Source of the DNA: Morchella semilibera
Taxonomy: Eukaryota; Ascomycota; Pezizomycetes; Pezizales; Morchellaceae
Reading direction: 5' to 3'
DNA length: 64,000 bases
Assembly: GCA_009192285.1 (NCBI GenBank)
Contig: WBVU01000004.1
Coordinates: 3,122,001-3,186,000, forward strand
Numbering within the stretch: the first letter of the stretch is position 1; every line of letters starts with the position of its first letter. Positions 23,387 through 35,155 of the stretch are shown piece after piece. A model generated the notes under the pieces. That model was not told where the DNA came from. It ran no database searches and worked only from the letters and a program-made list of their open reading frames with translations. Both the position numbers and the translations under genes were made by a program.

Positions 23387-26300
23387 TTACAAACACTAGT
23401 TCTGTGTTAGTATTTGTAATCAATAGGAGCTATACTGGGGGTTGAACTTACTTGGGAGTACCACTCGTTCTGTACGGTACATGTGTATGGACTCTCACAA
23501 GTCGTGGAACCAGTCCAGCCCTTTCCACCACACTGGAAGTAGTGACCGACGGTGGCTGCACCTGTTGGAGTGGCTGCCGTGCTGGTGGTTGCAGCTGATG
23601 TTGCCGCCACTGCGGATGTAGTAGGAGCAACTACTGTGGTAGAGGTTGAGGTAGGGGCGGCTACTGGAGTGGATGCGGTGGAGACAGCGGCTCTAGTGGA
23701 GGAGGTTGCAATAGCAGATGTGCGGATAGATGAAGCTCCAGTAGCAGAGGATTGGACTGATGAGGTTCCAACAGCGGCCGAAGTAGATGAAACTGAAGTA
23801 GGAACCACTGCGTTTGTTGATGAAACAGGTGCTACTACTGCCGCGCTAGATGAGGTTGAAGTATGGGCAGCAGCAGTACTAGAGATAGCGACTGAAGGGC
23901 TGGCGCTCGTGCCCAAAGCAAGAATTCTTTCAACGGCTCTCTCAGCAAGAATCATAATAGGGGCTGAGGGGTTTGTGGCCACGTGACCAGGGAAGACGGA
24001 GGCGTCAACGACGAACTACAGATATCCAACGTTAGAAATGGGCTTATTTATTTATTGCTGAGGATGTAAAACTTACCAAATTATCGGTTCCATAAACCTT
24101 GGTGTCAGTATCGACAACAGCTCCGGTAGTTCCATCTCCGTTCCTCCCATCATCAGTTCCCATCTTGGCACTTCCGAGCCAATGATTGCTGCGGCGACTT
24201 TCGATATAGTTGCTTACAAAGGTCTCAGCATCAACGCCAGCGGCAGGCTGCACAAGGCTGATACCGCTAACATTGGCGATGGAGCTCATGATCGACTTGA
24301 CACCCGCAATGACAGCTTCGACGTCATATTCATTATTTAGGTAAGGGCTGACGGTGGTAGCCATGTTGAGGTTCTCCTTGATGGTGATTCTTCCTCTGGA
24401 GGTCATACCGGTACCAAGGTATTGGCTGATGGTAATGAGGCTGTCACCTTCTTCTCCAAGGGACCCCTCAGCTCTCACGGTCCACTGAAGCTGTCTAGTG
24501 ATTCCATCAGAAGAGACGAACGATTGCCAAAGCATTGTGTTAGGGCCAGGGGCAGCAGTAGCAAAGATTCCAGCACGGCTATCAAGGTATAATTCTTTGT
24601 CGGCTTCAATCGGGTCAGTGTAGGCGCCATAGAAATCATAGGCGGTGACGTTGGGGTGGCTTGCAACCATGTCAGTGTTAGCATGGTCCATGACATTGTA
24701 GCCAACAGGTAAGAGGATCCATTGGTCCTGGGAGATCATGGAACCACCGTCAATGGAGGATGATTGAACAGCTTCAAGGGAGTCTTGAGGGCCAATTCCA
24801 GAGCGCATCAGAATTTTTGCAGTTCCGAATGTTCCTGCTGAGAGGATGACCTTTCCGGTACTAGCTGTGACGGTGTAGATACCAGTCTTTCCGCCGGCAT
24901 CGCTAGCAAGGACCTCAACGCCAGTAATTGTAGAGCCACTACGGACTACACGACGGACAGTTGTGTTGACTGCAAGCTCAAAGTTGCTACGAGCCATAGC
25001 AGTTTGGAGGTAAGTAGCCAAAGGCCCACCACGTTCACCGTTTGAGTACTTGGTGTAAAGTTAGCTTATGATCTATAATCTTGATGGATAATGTAAGGCT
25101 CTCCTACCATGAATGGAGAGTGGGAGAAGGTCTTGTTCTTTGAGTTAGGACTCTCATTGGCGGTAATGGACTCCCATCCAGATTGAGGCAAAGCGGCGGC
25201 CAAAACCTCATATGGTTCCTGCAAATAACGCTTACCGTCCAAAGAAGGGGTATCTGTGGAAGGAATCCTCGCGAAAAGCTTGTCAGTTGCAGAAACCATG
25301 TCGGTAGCCTTCCATCCATCAGGGAAGTTGTAGTCCCAGTCACGGTCTTGAGGCCTGAAGAAAAGACCAGCGTTAACAGCAGTTCCACCTCCAAGGAGAC
25401 ATCCAGCCATCTGATCTATGTCATTACAAGCGATGCCAGTGGAATCGACCCAGATTTGGTTGCAAAGGCCGGGAACGTCAAAACGAGTGAGGTTCTCCCC
25501 GCTGAGCCAAGTAGGTCCAACTGTCCCGCCTGTGGCATATGTTGACGGCGGACCTCTTTCAATCAGGAGAACCTTGGCACCTGTCTCCGAGAGGCGGTCG
25601 GCAGCTAATCTATACGTTAATTATCTGTACCATTTACTTAGGTAAAGAAATAGCTCACTAATAAGACCACCAGCACCCCCACCAACAACAATGTAGTCAT
25701 ATTCGCCCAAAGTCTCAGTGGCAGCCGGAACTGCAGATGTGGCAGTGGCAGAGCTACTTGCTGTGGCAGTGGCACTTACGGTAGCAGTTGGCACAGCTAT
25801 TGTGGAAGAGTTGCCTGACGGAGTACCAGCAGAAATACCAGCATCAGAGAGCCAAGTTGAGTACTGATCAGACATTGCCGAACCAATTAACATGCCGTAC
25901 TGTCCGAACCCATTGTCGTGGTATTGAAGAGTGCAGGATGCATCAGTTACATCGCCAACTGAGGCCTTACTCATAGCCCAACCCATAACGGCAAAGCTAG
26001 ATGTCACATCAAACCCGCCATCGGTCCACGAGACACAGTTCTCGCATCGAAAGGTCCATGACCAATGTGTAGAGTTGGTATTTGTGTACATTGTGGTGGC
26101 TGTGGCATCGCCGCTATATACCGAAGGGGCCTCATAACCACTATACAGGGCGACGTTAGAATCTGGCGCAGCTCAAATATCTGTAATGGAAGATTTATGC
26201 TAACGTGACATAACGGAACGAGTGCACGATATCGTCACCATTGGGCCAGGCAACGACCAAAAGATTGCTTGTCATTCCGCCCCCAAAACTGACACCAGCC

Positions 26301-26663
26301 CAACCTCCATCAGTTTGGATTGGTGCAACCTATCTACTCTATCAGAACTATCATCCGTAGGTTTTATATTAGAGAGTAAGTAGGTTACTTACAATTTGTC
26401 CAATAAATTCATTAGTTGGGTTGGTTGGAAATGCAATAGAAAAGGAAAATCCGGAATAGGATGTGGTAAGGAACCGCTGAAACGAGATACCAGTCTCCGT
26501 GTCAGTATAGGCTGCGGATGATTGGGCCGAAACCAATCCTAGTGCTGCTCATAGAGAAGACAATATCAGAAACCGCTTCTCAAATGTTATAGGCCCGTAT
26601 ATATATCAACTTACCGGAGGCACCTAGCAGAGAAAGAACGGAAATGGCGTTTTTGAGAAACAT
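23387..26663 (-). CDS. cdh: Cellobiose dehydrogenase with C-terminal CBM1
   Basis: Eight exons, 949 residues: 26615-26663, 26393-26544, 26205-26329, 25659-26140, 25108-25604, 24077-25048, 23452-24015, 23387-23395. A signal peptide ([16 protein letters not shown]..., cut near LVSA/QSS) leads to an AA8 cytochrome domain, with [17 protein letters not shown] supplying the likely haem Met and QYHDNGFG the His. After a Ser/Thr/Ala linker comes the GMC flavin domain: FAD motif [22 protein letters not shown] with the catalytic His, and [11 protein letters not shown] with the Asn. A second S/T/A/V-rich linker of about 120 residues joins a cellulose-binding CBM1 ([18 protein letters not shown]...). The secreted enzyme oxidises cellobiose and passes electrons through the haem to lytic polysaccharide monooxygenases. 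The last exon is only TGT TTG TAA and supplies the final CBM1 cysteine. Class IIA-like. No frame defects seen. Confidence 0.93.
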
Positions 26664-26842
26664 CTTGTGTTTTAAAAAGAATGAATAGATATAAAAATAA
26701 AAAATGAAGCAAAAGAATGTAAAAAAAAGAATGTCCACCTGAATCAAAGGTGTATAAAAAAGTTTTTCCAGAACAATGGTCCAGCCGGTTAAGCGTCAAG
26801 CTTTGTGGTGAGGGACTGGAAATCGTCGAGGAGAAATAAGTG

Positions 26843-26850
26843 TTTATATA
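26843..26850 (-). promoter_or_regulatory. TATA box of CDH
   Basis: TATATAAA on the minus strand, about 180 bp upstream of the CDH ATG at 26663. Confidence 0.5.
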
Positions 26851-29227
26851 GACATAGTTGAGCTTTGATCGCTTCTGTCTTTGATAGTACTTATAATTTG
26901 CCAAAGTACTATTCGTCCCATGCATGTCCAACCTAATTCTTGGTACTTGGTATGTGTGTAGTGTATACGTACATGTACATGTATCTATGTACCTACCCAG
27001 AGAACGGGGGCCTGTAGAGTGCTGGTCAATAAATCCGTCATGGTTAGTAGCCGCCCTACCAAACCCATGATGAAGAAGAAGTAACCCCACTTGTTACTGT
27101 TTCGCAGATATGAACTCCTCCCTAGTAAAAGCCTGTTCGCTGGGCGACAATGAGGAGTGGATTTTGTGAGAAAATTGTTTATCCCGTCCCGCCGTACCTT
27201 TAAGGGCGCTTGTCCTTGCGAAGCTCCTTATACCCCCCTGGCGCAATATCGGAGTTAACTTGTGGCTTTCATCGATCGAGCAGAAACCAGGTTGAGGTAT
27301 GCATATATATTGTGATGGGTTATTTGGCTTTCTATCTGAGAGGTTTAGGGTACATAGCTCAGAGGTGAAGATCTCGGAATCCGATACCGGCCTTTCCATA
27401 GCATATATATAGAGAGCACTCACTTATTATTTTCCATCTGCGTTTATTCTTAATTCCAACTTTGGTTCTTCCGCGTCCGTTACGGGTCCAGCTGTAATAC
27501 TCTATCTAGATCTTTTACTACATGTACCTACATGTACCCTTACTCAGTGGAGGTTGTTGCACTTAGATTGCGGCTCAGTAACGCTATGGCGCTACTAGTC
27601 GGGAACCAACGTTAGTTAGAGTATTATATTACGGTTGGTACTAATCTAAATATGGTTAGTAACAGCCCAGGGATCGCCCCCAAAGGATAGGGACTTGGGT
27701 GCAGCTCCCCCCCCAAGGTTTCAAGCAACAGGCCTAGTAGGTTTCATTTTAACAGGAACAAGCAGTGTGTTGAAACAGGCACAAAAGTGTACGCACATCA
27801 AGTATTTGTTTAAGAGCAAGCCTTAGTAAGTGTAGGATAGGCGAACTAAACTACAAGCTAGAGTCATCAACATTCGGGCGGTCTGATGCTGCTACCCCGT
27901 AAAGGACTCATGACGCTGTCATGCTCGCTGGAAGCGTATGCAATATAAATTATTTAATTCAGCACGTGTCATGTGCTTTTATGGATGCATTCAAGTACAT
28001 GTAAGTACGTGTATGTACCTTGTATACTCACGGTGATCACGGGATGAGTAAAGTACTATTTCAAATTTCTGCCCACATTTGGCATGAATAAGCATAAAGG
28101 GGCAGAATTATAGAATCGGGAAGATTCGTTCGTTTACAAAACGGCCAGACAATATCGTGCCATATCATTTACCGAGTGATACCTTGTGATCAACCACATC
28201 ACTGACCGCGGCTAGATACAGGGTATCAAATCGAAGATACATATAGTAACTACATGTATGTTGGATTACCACATACCGCTTCATTGCAATTTGTGCAATT
28301 CGGACCATCAAGCAAGCTTAATTCCTCCTCATCACTAACCCCCAACACCTATATGCTGTCACCTACCAAGCAGCCCCCCCACAAACACCTTATTAACATC
28401 TATACACCCTCCCAGTTTAGGAGTCGAGCCCCACAGTAGCTCTGGACCTAAATTAATTGGACAGCTTGTGGTTGAACCCCGGCCTTTCACCCATTTTCAA
28501 GATAGTAGCAGTCAATCTCCTCTGGGTATCTACTGTCAGTAAGGCCGACTTATTGGTCTTAATGGGACCAAGTCTCACCTTCTCAAACCTAAACCCGAGG
28601 GTACCTACTCATTGACCCCCCCTCACCACGCCGACTACTAGCGAGTTCTCTCAATTACCCAAATTCCCACCTGTACACCCTTCAAAAAGCCTTCCTATAC
28701 CAATAAGGAACAAAAGAATATGAAAGGATAGAACAAACACAAAAAAGAAGATAACAGTAAATCCAATAACTCCGTTTTTCATGCCTACCACAGCGCCCCC
28801 TATCCCAGACATGAAAAAACGCCCAACGCCTAGTGCTGTTACTTTCTTCATACATGCACGGCGCATGGCCGTCTCCATCGAAACTTTATTTCCCTGCACG
28901 TAATTTCTCCCCACGGTCGGTTAAAGAAATGGACGAAGATGGGCAAACAAATAAATATACACAGCAATTCATGAAAAAGACCCGGAATTGAACAAAGGGA
29001 ATGCCAGTCTCTTGGCCAATGACCATAAAAAGATAGGAAAAGTTTGGCCCGAGGACAGTTCGATTCGCACCCAAAAAAAAAAAAAAGAAAGAAAGAAAAA
29101 GAGAGAGAGAGAAGAGAAAAACCTTGCCTCTTTTGGATCATATTTAGTTCGTCCAACACATGTCTCGTTCAAAGATACAAAAACATACGCCCCCCATCCC
29201 ATTCCATCAAAGTTCTCATTTTCGGGT
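26851..29227. other. Intergenic, no gene seen
   Basis: Between the CDH promoter and the 3' end of PBP1. Holds six TACATGTA octamers (26970, 26976, 27519, 27529, 27996, 28251). No open frame has recognisable protein content. The part next to 29227 is probably the PBP1 3' UTR. Confidence 0.55.
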
Positions 29228-32200
29228 TTATTTCCCACCATCACCGTCCACTGCAGTCGGCGGCTGCGCCTGTTGGGGCTGTTGGGGTTGTGGTGGAGGG
29301 GCATGCTGTCCGCCTTGATGTTGTGGAGGATGTCCGCCATAATTGTTTCCCCTACCCCCAGAAGAATAATGTCCCTGTGGGTGATAGTATGGCTGCGGCG
29401 GTGGCGGTCCTCCCTGGTGTGGAAGAGGCTGTCCACGCATCATTCCCACTGACCCATCGTTAGAATAAGCACTAGTTACAAAATTCGTCGGAATCATCAT
29501 TGGGACCCCTATCCCTCCGCCGCCGTTCCTCCCGCCACGAGCTCCCCCACTGGGCATAGGCGTATTCCCAGTCCTACTCCGTTGGAGTGGATATGACGAC
29601 AGGCCCGTATCGGGAGCCGGGGGGGCGGGAGAGAATACGGCAAGCGAAGACATAGGGAGTGGAGAAGCAGCAGAGGGCTGAGGAGACAAATGCGAGTTAC
29701 GGATACGCGGGGATGGGACAGCAACAGGAGAGGCAGTGCGACTAACACCAAATTTGGCCGCAGACGAAGAAGGGGCAGGAGGCAGAGAGACAGTGGATTG
29801 TGGACGCTGGGGTAACCAATTTTGGCCTTGGAGGAATAACTCACTTTGTTGCTGTCCTTGCCCATATATTGGGCCACCTTGTCCAGGCTGTATTGCGTAT
29901 GGCATCATCTGGGGTCCCGCGGGGGTCCCCTGTGACGATCCTTGGTGCATCATCATAGGGGCACCTCGCCCAGGGCTTGGATACCCTTGAGAGCTTGGGG
30001 GTGGTGGGGGAGCAGTGCCAATGTAAGCATGAGGTTGCTGAGGTGAATATATTTGGGGTATGAATTGTCCATGATACGGCATAGGCTGAGGCACCATCAT
30101 CTGCCCGGCAGCGGCAGGACCTCTGAATCCACCGTAGAACTGACCAACAAATGGAGCGCCCGGGCCACCAGGAACATATTGTCCCTGTGGATGAGTGGCA
30201 TACATAGCAGGCATCTGCGGATGATGGGGGGCAACTTGAGGCTGCGAGTAAGGCGCAAGGGTTGCATTGTGTAGGTTTGGGGAAGGCATAACAGATGGGA
30301 TCTGTCGAAGGTGCTGGTCTTGATCATAATGCTGGGGCGGGATTGCCAAGTGATGTTGAGGCATGTGCTGATGGTGTGGTTGATGCGGTGCGTGTGGGGG
30401 TTGGCTGGGGTGGGCCATATGGGGAGGACCTTGTGGATGGTGGTGTGGCTGGTGGGGAACAATGTGTGGGGGTTGTGGGGAGTGCATGGTACTCGACGCA
30501 GAAAGCTCCGCTCTAGCAAACATCTGTACATATTTCTTCTCTTCGTTGCCTTCAGCTGTTGGCCAGGTGGGAATAGTGAAAGGCAGGTCGATAAAATCGT
30601 TAGAGTTTCCCTTCAAGTACTTTGGGTCTGTTCCATTTTTCTGACCAGCCTTTATCATCCTCTTGATTGGATTAAAGTAATTTTTGATATATTTCCTCTC
30701 TTGTTCTGACTTTGGCTTCTTATCTCCAAAAAATAGAGATGGGCTTGCAGCCCGGGGCGAAGCATGTGCGGGAGCAGACGTAGTAGGGCTTGGGGTGGCA
30801 GTATTAGACGGTAGGCCAGGCGTAAAGGTCGCTGCTCCAGGGTTGGGTCTGAACTCCATCGCCTTTGCATTCATTCTCAGGTTCATGCTCATAGATGCAG
30901 GGGATAAAGATTTAGGGGCTGTAGGGATATTTCCCGCAGCAGGGCCAGTTGGGATGTTCTGAGGGTGTTCAGGAATAGGTACTGGTGAACGTACATGAGG
31001 AGGTTGTTGTCCCCCATTCTTTGCATCCTGGTATTGCTTCAAACGAGCACTAAGAGGGGAAACCCTCTGTGGAAATCCGTTTAGAAGTCGTTGTTTCGTT
31101 TGTTGGTGTTCGGTCGGATTCTTCGCTGCAAAGCTATTTGGGGCCGGCTCCCTTGTTCCAGGCGGTTTTGCCGTTTGTGAATTAGTCGGGGCCGTTTGAG
31201 AGACTACCTTAGCAACATTTGCCTTAGCCTTTTCGACAATCTCGGCCTGTTTTTGCTTATCTTTTGCAAGTATTGGTACCAAGTCCTGGGGGATTTCAGT
31301 TCTCAGGGTGAAATTTACAGAAAATTTCTTGAGTTCCTCCAATTTTGAAGCCCTGTCCTTTTGCTCTAGATCGGCCTTTTTCCTCTTGTAGCGCTCTTTC
31401 TCCATGTTGACAAAATGCTTAAAGTCCTGTGTGACTTTGGGCAAAGGAAGTTGGCTTGTTGAAGAGACCTCAGACGCCCCTAGCATCCTCTTCGGCGCAA
31501 TGATCTCAGAGAGAGGGGATTTCTCCTTTGGTTTATCAGTAGTCTCTTCCGACTTTGTAGGTTGAGATTGGGGTAGGTTAATTTGAGGAACAGGAGCTCT
31601 TGGCGCCTGTGGTGCCTGCTGTTGCTTCTGCTGCAAAGTTTCCGGGCGAACCAGTTGGGAGGCGATTATAGCAGGATCATGAGGAGCGCCAGGAACGGTT
31701 GGATGCCCTGTAGGCGCCCTCAAAGCCGGCGGTGTGTATCGTGAGTTTCCGGCCTGTGTGGCCTGCGTCTGGGCAATACGACCTGCCACGGGATTGCGTT
31801 GAACAGCGCCGTATCTTCGAAGAATGAGAGGATTAAATGTTAACTCACTGGACTCAGACTCAATTGAAAAGCCAACCAACATACCTGTCTTCTTCATCAA
31901 TTCCACTATCATCTCCAAAAGTGATGTTTCTTTCCTCGGCAACGTGCGGGTTCATGCCTGCACTGATGGCCTGGCCCTCGATCTCCCTAGCAATTTTTGC
32001 AGCTGCTGCTTCACGTTGCTGGTAAAGGGGGTGAGCGCGATCTAGCTTTGTGGTATAAATATCTTCGTTGAAATCTGATGTAACGCCAAAGAGGCGTTCA
32101 TTTGCTTTGAACTGATCCCACACCTGGCCCTGCGAACCAGGGGCAGACTCCTCAAGAGAGAGGTTACTTGTAGCCTCGTCAGGCTGCCATCTATGAAGTT

Positions 32201-33468
32201 CCCGTTCCCGCATGGTGAGATTTCCCGAGATGTCAGCGTCCGTCCTAAAAGTACCTAGAATAACACAAACGGGTATCAGTAAAGCGGAGAAATAGAAGGC
32301 CAAAAGCGCCTATAATGCAGATCTACCATTTTGATGATTAGCGTGACCTTCAGTCTCGCCCAAAATAATCTTTTCTGCAAAGATATCTACGAGATCCCTA
32401 GGCTCAAAAATCACAATTTTCTCTGGGCCACCACCGACATGATCTCCCTCTTCAACTCCATCACCATTATCTCCCAAAGGAGCTCGAACAAGCTTAACCC
32501 ATTTCATCACAACACCGATATCATGATTCTTTGCGTCGGCTCCTACAAGAACGCCAGTATAACGTGCACCAGTCTTGAGGGTTATAGTAACTGTTTTGCC
32601 CTATTTGATTTTGGATGCTAATCAGTAAATGCCACTAAGATGCTACGGCGGGGCCGGCAGCCTCTCGCAGCCGGGATTCAAAATCAAAGCCTCAGGGTAT
32701 AGAACCTACAATTAGGTTTGCGAGCAAAAAAAGCGTCCGATCATGCATATGCTTGTCATGCGTATCGGATTCGCCCCCGGGGGGTACAGCTGGGTTCCGC
32801 GCCTTCATAGCGGCAGCTTGACTTGGTGTAGGTGATGATGAGGTAACTGTGTTTGTAGAACCCCCGTTGTATTTTGGATGAGCACCCGCTTGCCAAGGTC
32901 CCCGGGAGGCATTCCGTCTAGATGTTTATTAGCACCGAATATAGCAGAGCTTAACATAAACCTCTGAAGCTTTGTGTAAATGACGTAGGCCACAGGAATA
33001 GTAAGATGGGTATTAGGTATTAGGATAAGAGAAAAAATGAGGTAATGAGCCGGGAAAGCAATGAAGATAGGAGATGCTGGCACAAAGGCTGGGAAACACA
33101 AGTAAATCGGAATTGGCAACAGGTACAATGTGGGGTTGTGGGGTGAGCCTCAACAAGATCAAATATTCCCAAGGAACAACGGTCTGAAATAACCACAGGA
33201 TACAAGGCTTCGGTCTTAGACCCGCCCAAACCAGTACCCTGAATTAAAAAAACTAAGGACTGAAAGAGGTAATAGCTGCTTACCTTTGGGCATCAATGGG
33301 TGATTGGACTGACCTCCTGTTAGTATTTCCGCCATTTGAAGTTCCAGAAATTGTGCTCTTTAACTGAGGCCTTGCTGCTGCCGCTGCAGAGGCCGAGGCA
33401 GCAGACGAAGCACCAGCGGAAGCAGGACCATTGGCCGCTGTAGACGGAGCGGTTGCCGTGGTGGCCAT
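29228..33468 (-). CDS. PBP1: Ataxin-2 / Pbp1 RNA-binding stress-granule protein
   Basis: Five exons (33284-33468, 32710-32917, 32327-32600, 31885-32254, 29228-31814) give 1,207 residues. After an Ala/Ser-rich N-terminus comes the ataxin-2 Lsm fold (HDRTLFLLANLIGKTVTITL ... TGARYTGVLVGADAKNHD), then the LsmAD domain (WDQFKANERLFGV..., KLDRAHPLYQQREAAAAKIA). A PAM2 motif for poly(A)-binding protein lies in the last exon (MNAKAMEFRPNPGAATF). The C-terminal half is low-complexity, rich in Pro, Gln, His and Met. Pbp1 binds Pab1 and mRNA, controls poly(A) length, enters stress granules and restrains TORC1 in yeast. The start is the ATG of MATTATAPST; the codon further upstream in frame is only TTG. 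Intron 1 is unusually long (366 bp, 32918-33283); the others are 70-109 bp. Divergent from BUD6. Confidence 0.92.
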
Positions 33469-35155
33469 GGATAGATGCAACGGCGAAGAAAGTAAGTTTT
33501 CGTAAAGCTCGTAAACGGGAGAGTAGTGCCGAGAACCAAGCTTGCAGGAAGAAATGTTGAAGAAACGGAAAGTGCAGTAAATCCGTTGTCAGTAAGGAGG
33601 TTTGAAGATGCCTGTGTTACTTTTCTTCCCCTCTAGAAGAATCTAGGTTCTGAAATGGATAGTGGGGTGTAGAGGGGGGGGGGGGGGGGCTAGATAGATG
33701 AGATAGCAGAGAGGAGAGGAGGAGGAGGTAAGGTAAGGTGATGGGGGGGAGGCTATGGGGGGGGGAGGTTTAGATGGAGCGATGTCAGAGGGTGCGAGCG
33801 AGAGACAAAGTTTGTTCTCGTTTATAGGTTCCTCGCAAAGGCGACAACAACAACAAAAAAAAAAAAAATTCCGCGAGTTATCCAGAAGGAAAAAAAAAGG
33901 GTGGAAAGGTGAGAAGGTCCTTAGTAGGAAAGGAAAGAGCTTTGAGCGCAGTCCGGGGCCGATGAGCGTAGCAGCTCTCTCTACCATACCAAGCAACAGC
34001 AAGCAGTACCAACAGGTTGGTTTCACCTCACCTGCCTACCAGTGATATTTTTTTTTCCTTCAGGTGAGACGATTTCTGCCAAGCCACCCACACATTCTTA
34101 CCATCTGATACGTCCTAGTATAAAATTATCATGTTTCGAAGACCCTCCTCTTATCTCTAACTACATGTATACATGTATGTATCTACAGTAGCAGTTACTT
34201 ACTACATGTAGGCTATCTCTCTCGCAAAGCTTTATATTAGGCCTGGTACGCGCTGCTATACGCATTCTCGCACCTTTCTCGAACTGGTGTCCACGAGTAC
34301 CAGAATTTGAACCCGACACACGACCCGGCCTTCAATAATGCTGAATCATGCGCGCTGGCTGGGCAAAGAAACAAGCTGTCGGGGGTTTGTTTGTGTGGGT
34401 CATCTGATTGTGCGAATGCTATATGGGCACGATTTCCGGTGAAGATCATTCTTATAGATATTGGCATATCATAATTTGAGGACAAATTCATGTATTATAA
34501 TTACTCCGAATCATTGTCAGTCATGTTTAGCTGCAGTACAAAACTGATCTTAATCAACTGCAAATAGAAAGGGCTTTACTGGGGAAGCCTTTTGGTAAAT
34601 GATCGATCTGTAAGGGGTGCATAAGATATCTAAGGAACGCATGAAATGATGGTCCAAGATTTGCGATCCTGACCACGCTAGAAACGTCTAACATTCAAAG
34701 TTCATATTCAGTCCTACTAAAGCAATAGATATCGTACGTATTGGCGCGCGGGGCCCCTGTCATCGTAAGTGAAACTCAATTAAATGTGGATATATATCTT
34801 TTATAAAGAAAAGCCATAGAGTGCGCCTCGGGCCCTTGGGCTCCGCCTGATCTTCTTCCAGTATCTTACCTGCTATCCAAAGCGGCGCAGCGCTAGATGT
34901 GTTGCGGATGGGATAAGCTTTACTTTCATTGGGCATCGGTATATAAATTACACCAAGGTAGGGAAACATTGGTCCCTGCGGCTGCCTCTAGCACAGTCGG
35001 TAAACACGAAACTAACCTCACCATGTCCCAGTAACTAACTACATGTAAACCTCAACACACCACGACCACTATCCCCCACTACTAACCCCCACACGCATAC
35101 ACTCTCTGGTGCCCCTCCCTGGTACCAGCTTTCTAGGCCTCCCCTTTAGCATCTA
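33469..35155. other. PBP1/BUD6 divergent intergenic region
   Basis: A 1.7-kb shared upstream region without a supportable gene. It contains a G16 run (33674-33689), a purine-rich block and four TACATGTA octamers (34162, 34170, 34203, 35040), the last about 115 bp before the BUD6 ATG. Confidence 0.55.
33674..33689. repeat. G16 homopolymer
   Basis: The longest G run in the window, about 205 bp upstream of the PBP1 ATG and so possibly within its promoter or leader. Confidence 0.9.

Noticed and set aside
23552-23986. 144-codon plus-strand frame (Val/Ala/Glu-rich)
   Set aside because: Antisense shadow of the S/T/A-rich linker of CDH.
33469-33480. Upstream in-frame start of PBP1
   Set aside because: The codon is TTG; the ATG at 33468 has better context (CCATGG).
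34280-34375. tRNA-like segment on the minus strand with B-box-like GGTTCAAATTC
   Set aside because: T-arm pairs only through wobble pairs, the anticodon loop lacks T33, and the D-arm is not formed. A tRNA-search program with a covariance model would decide.
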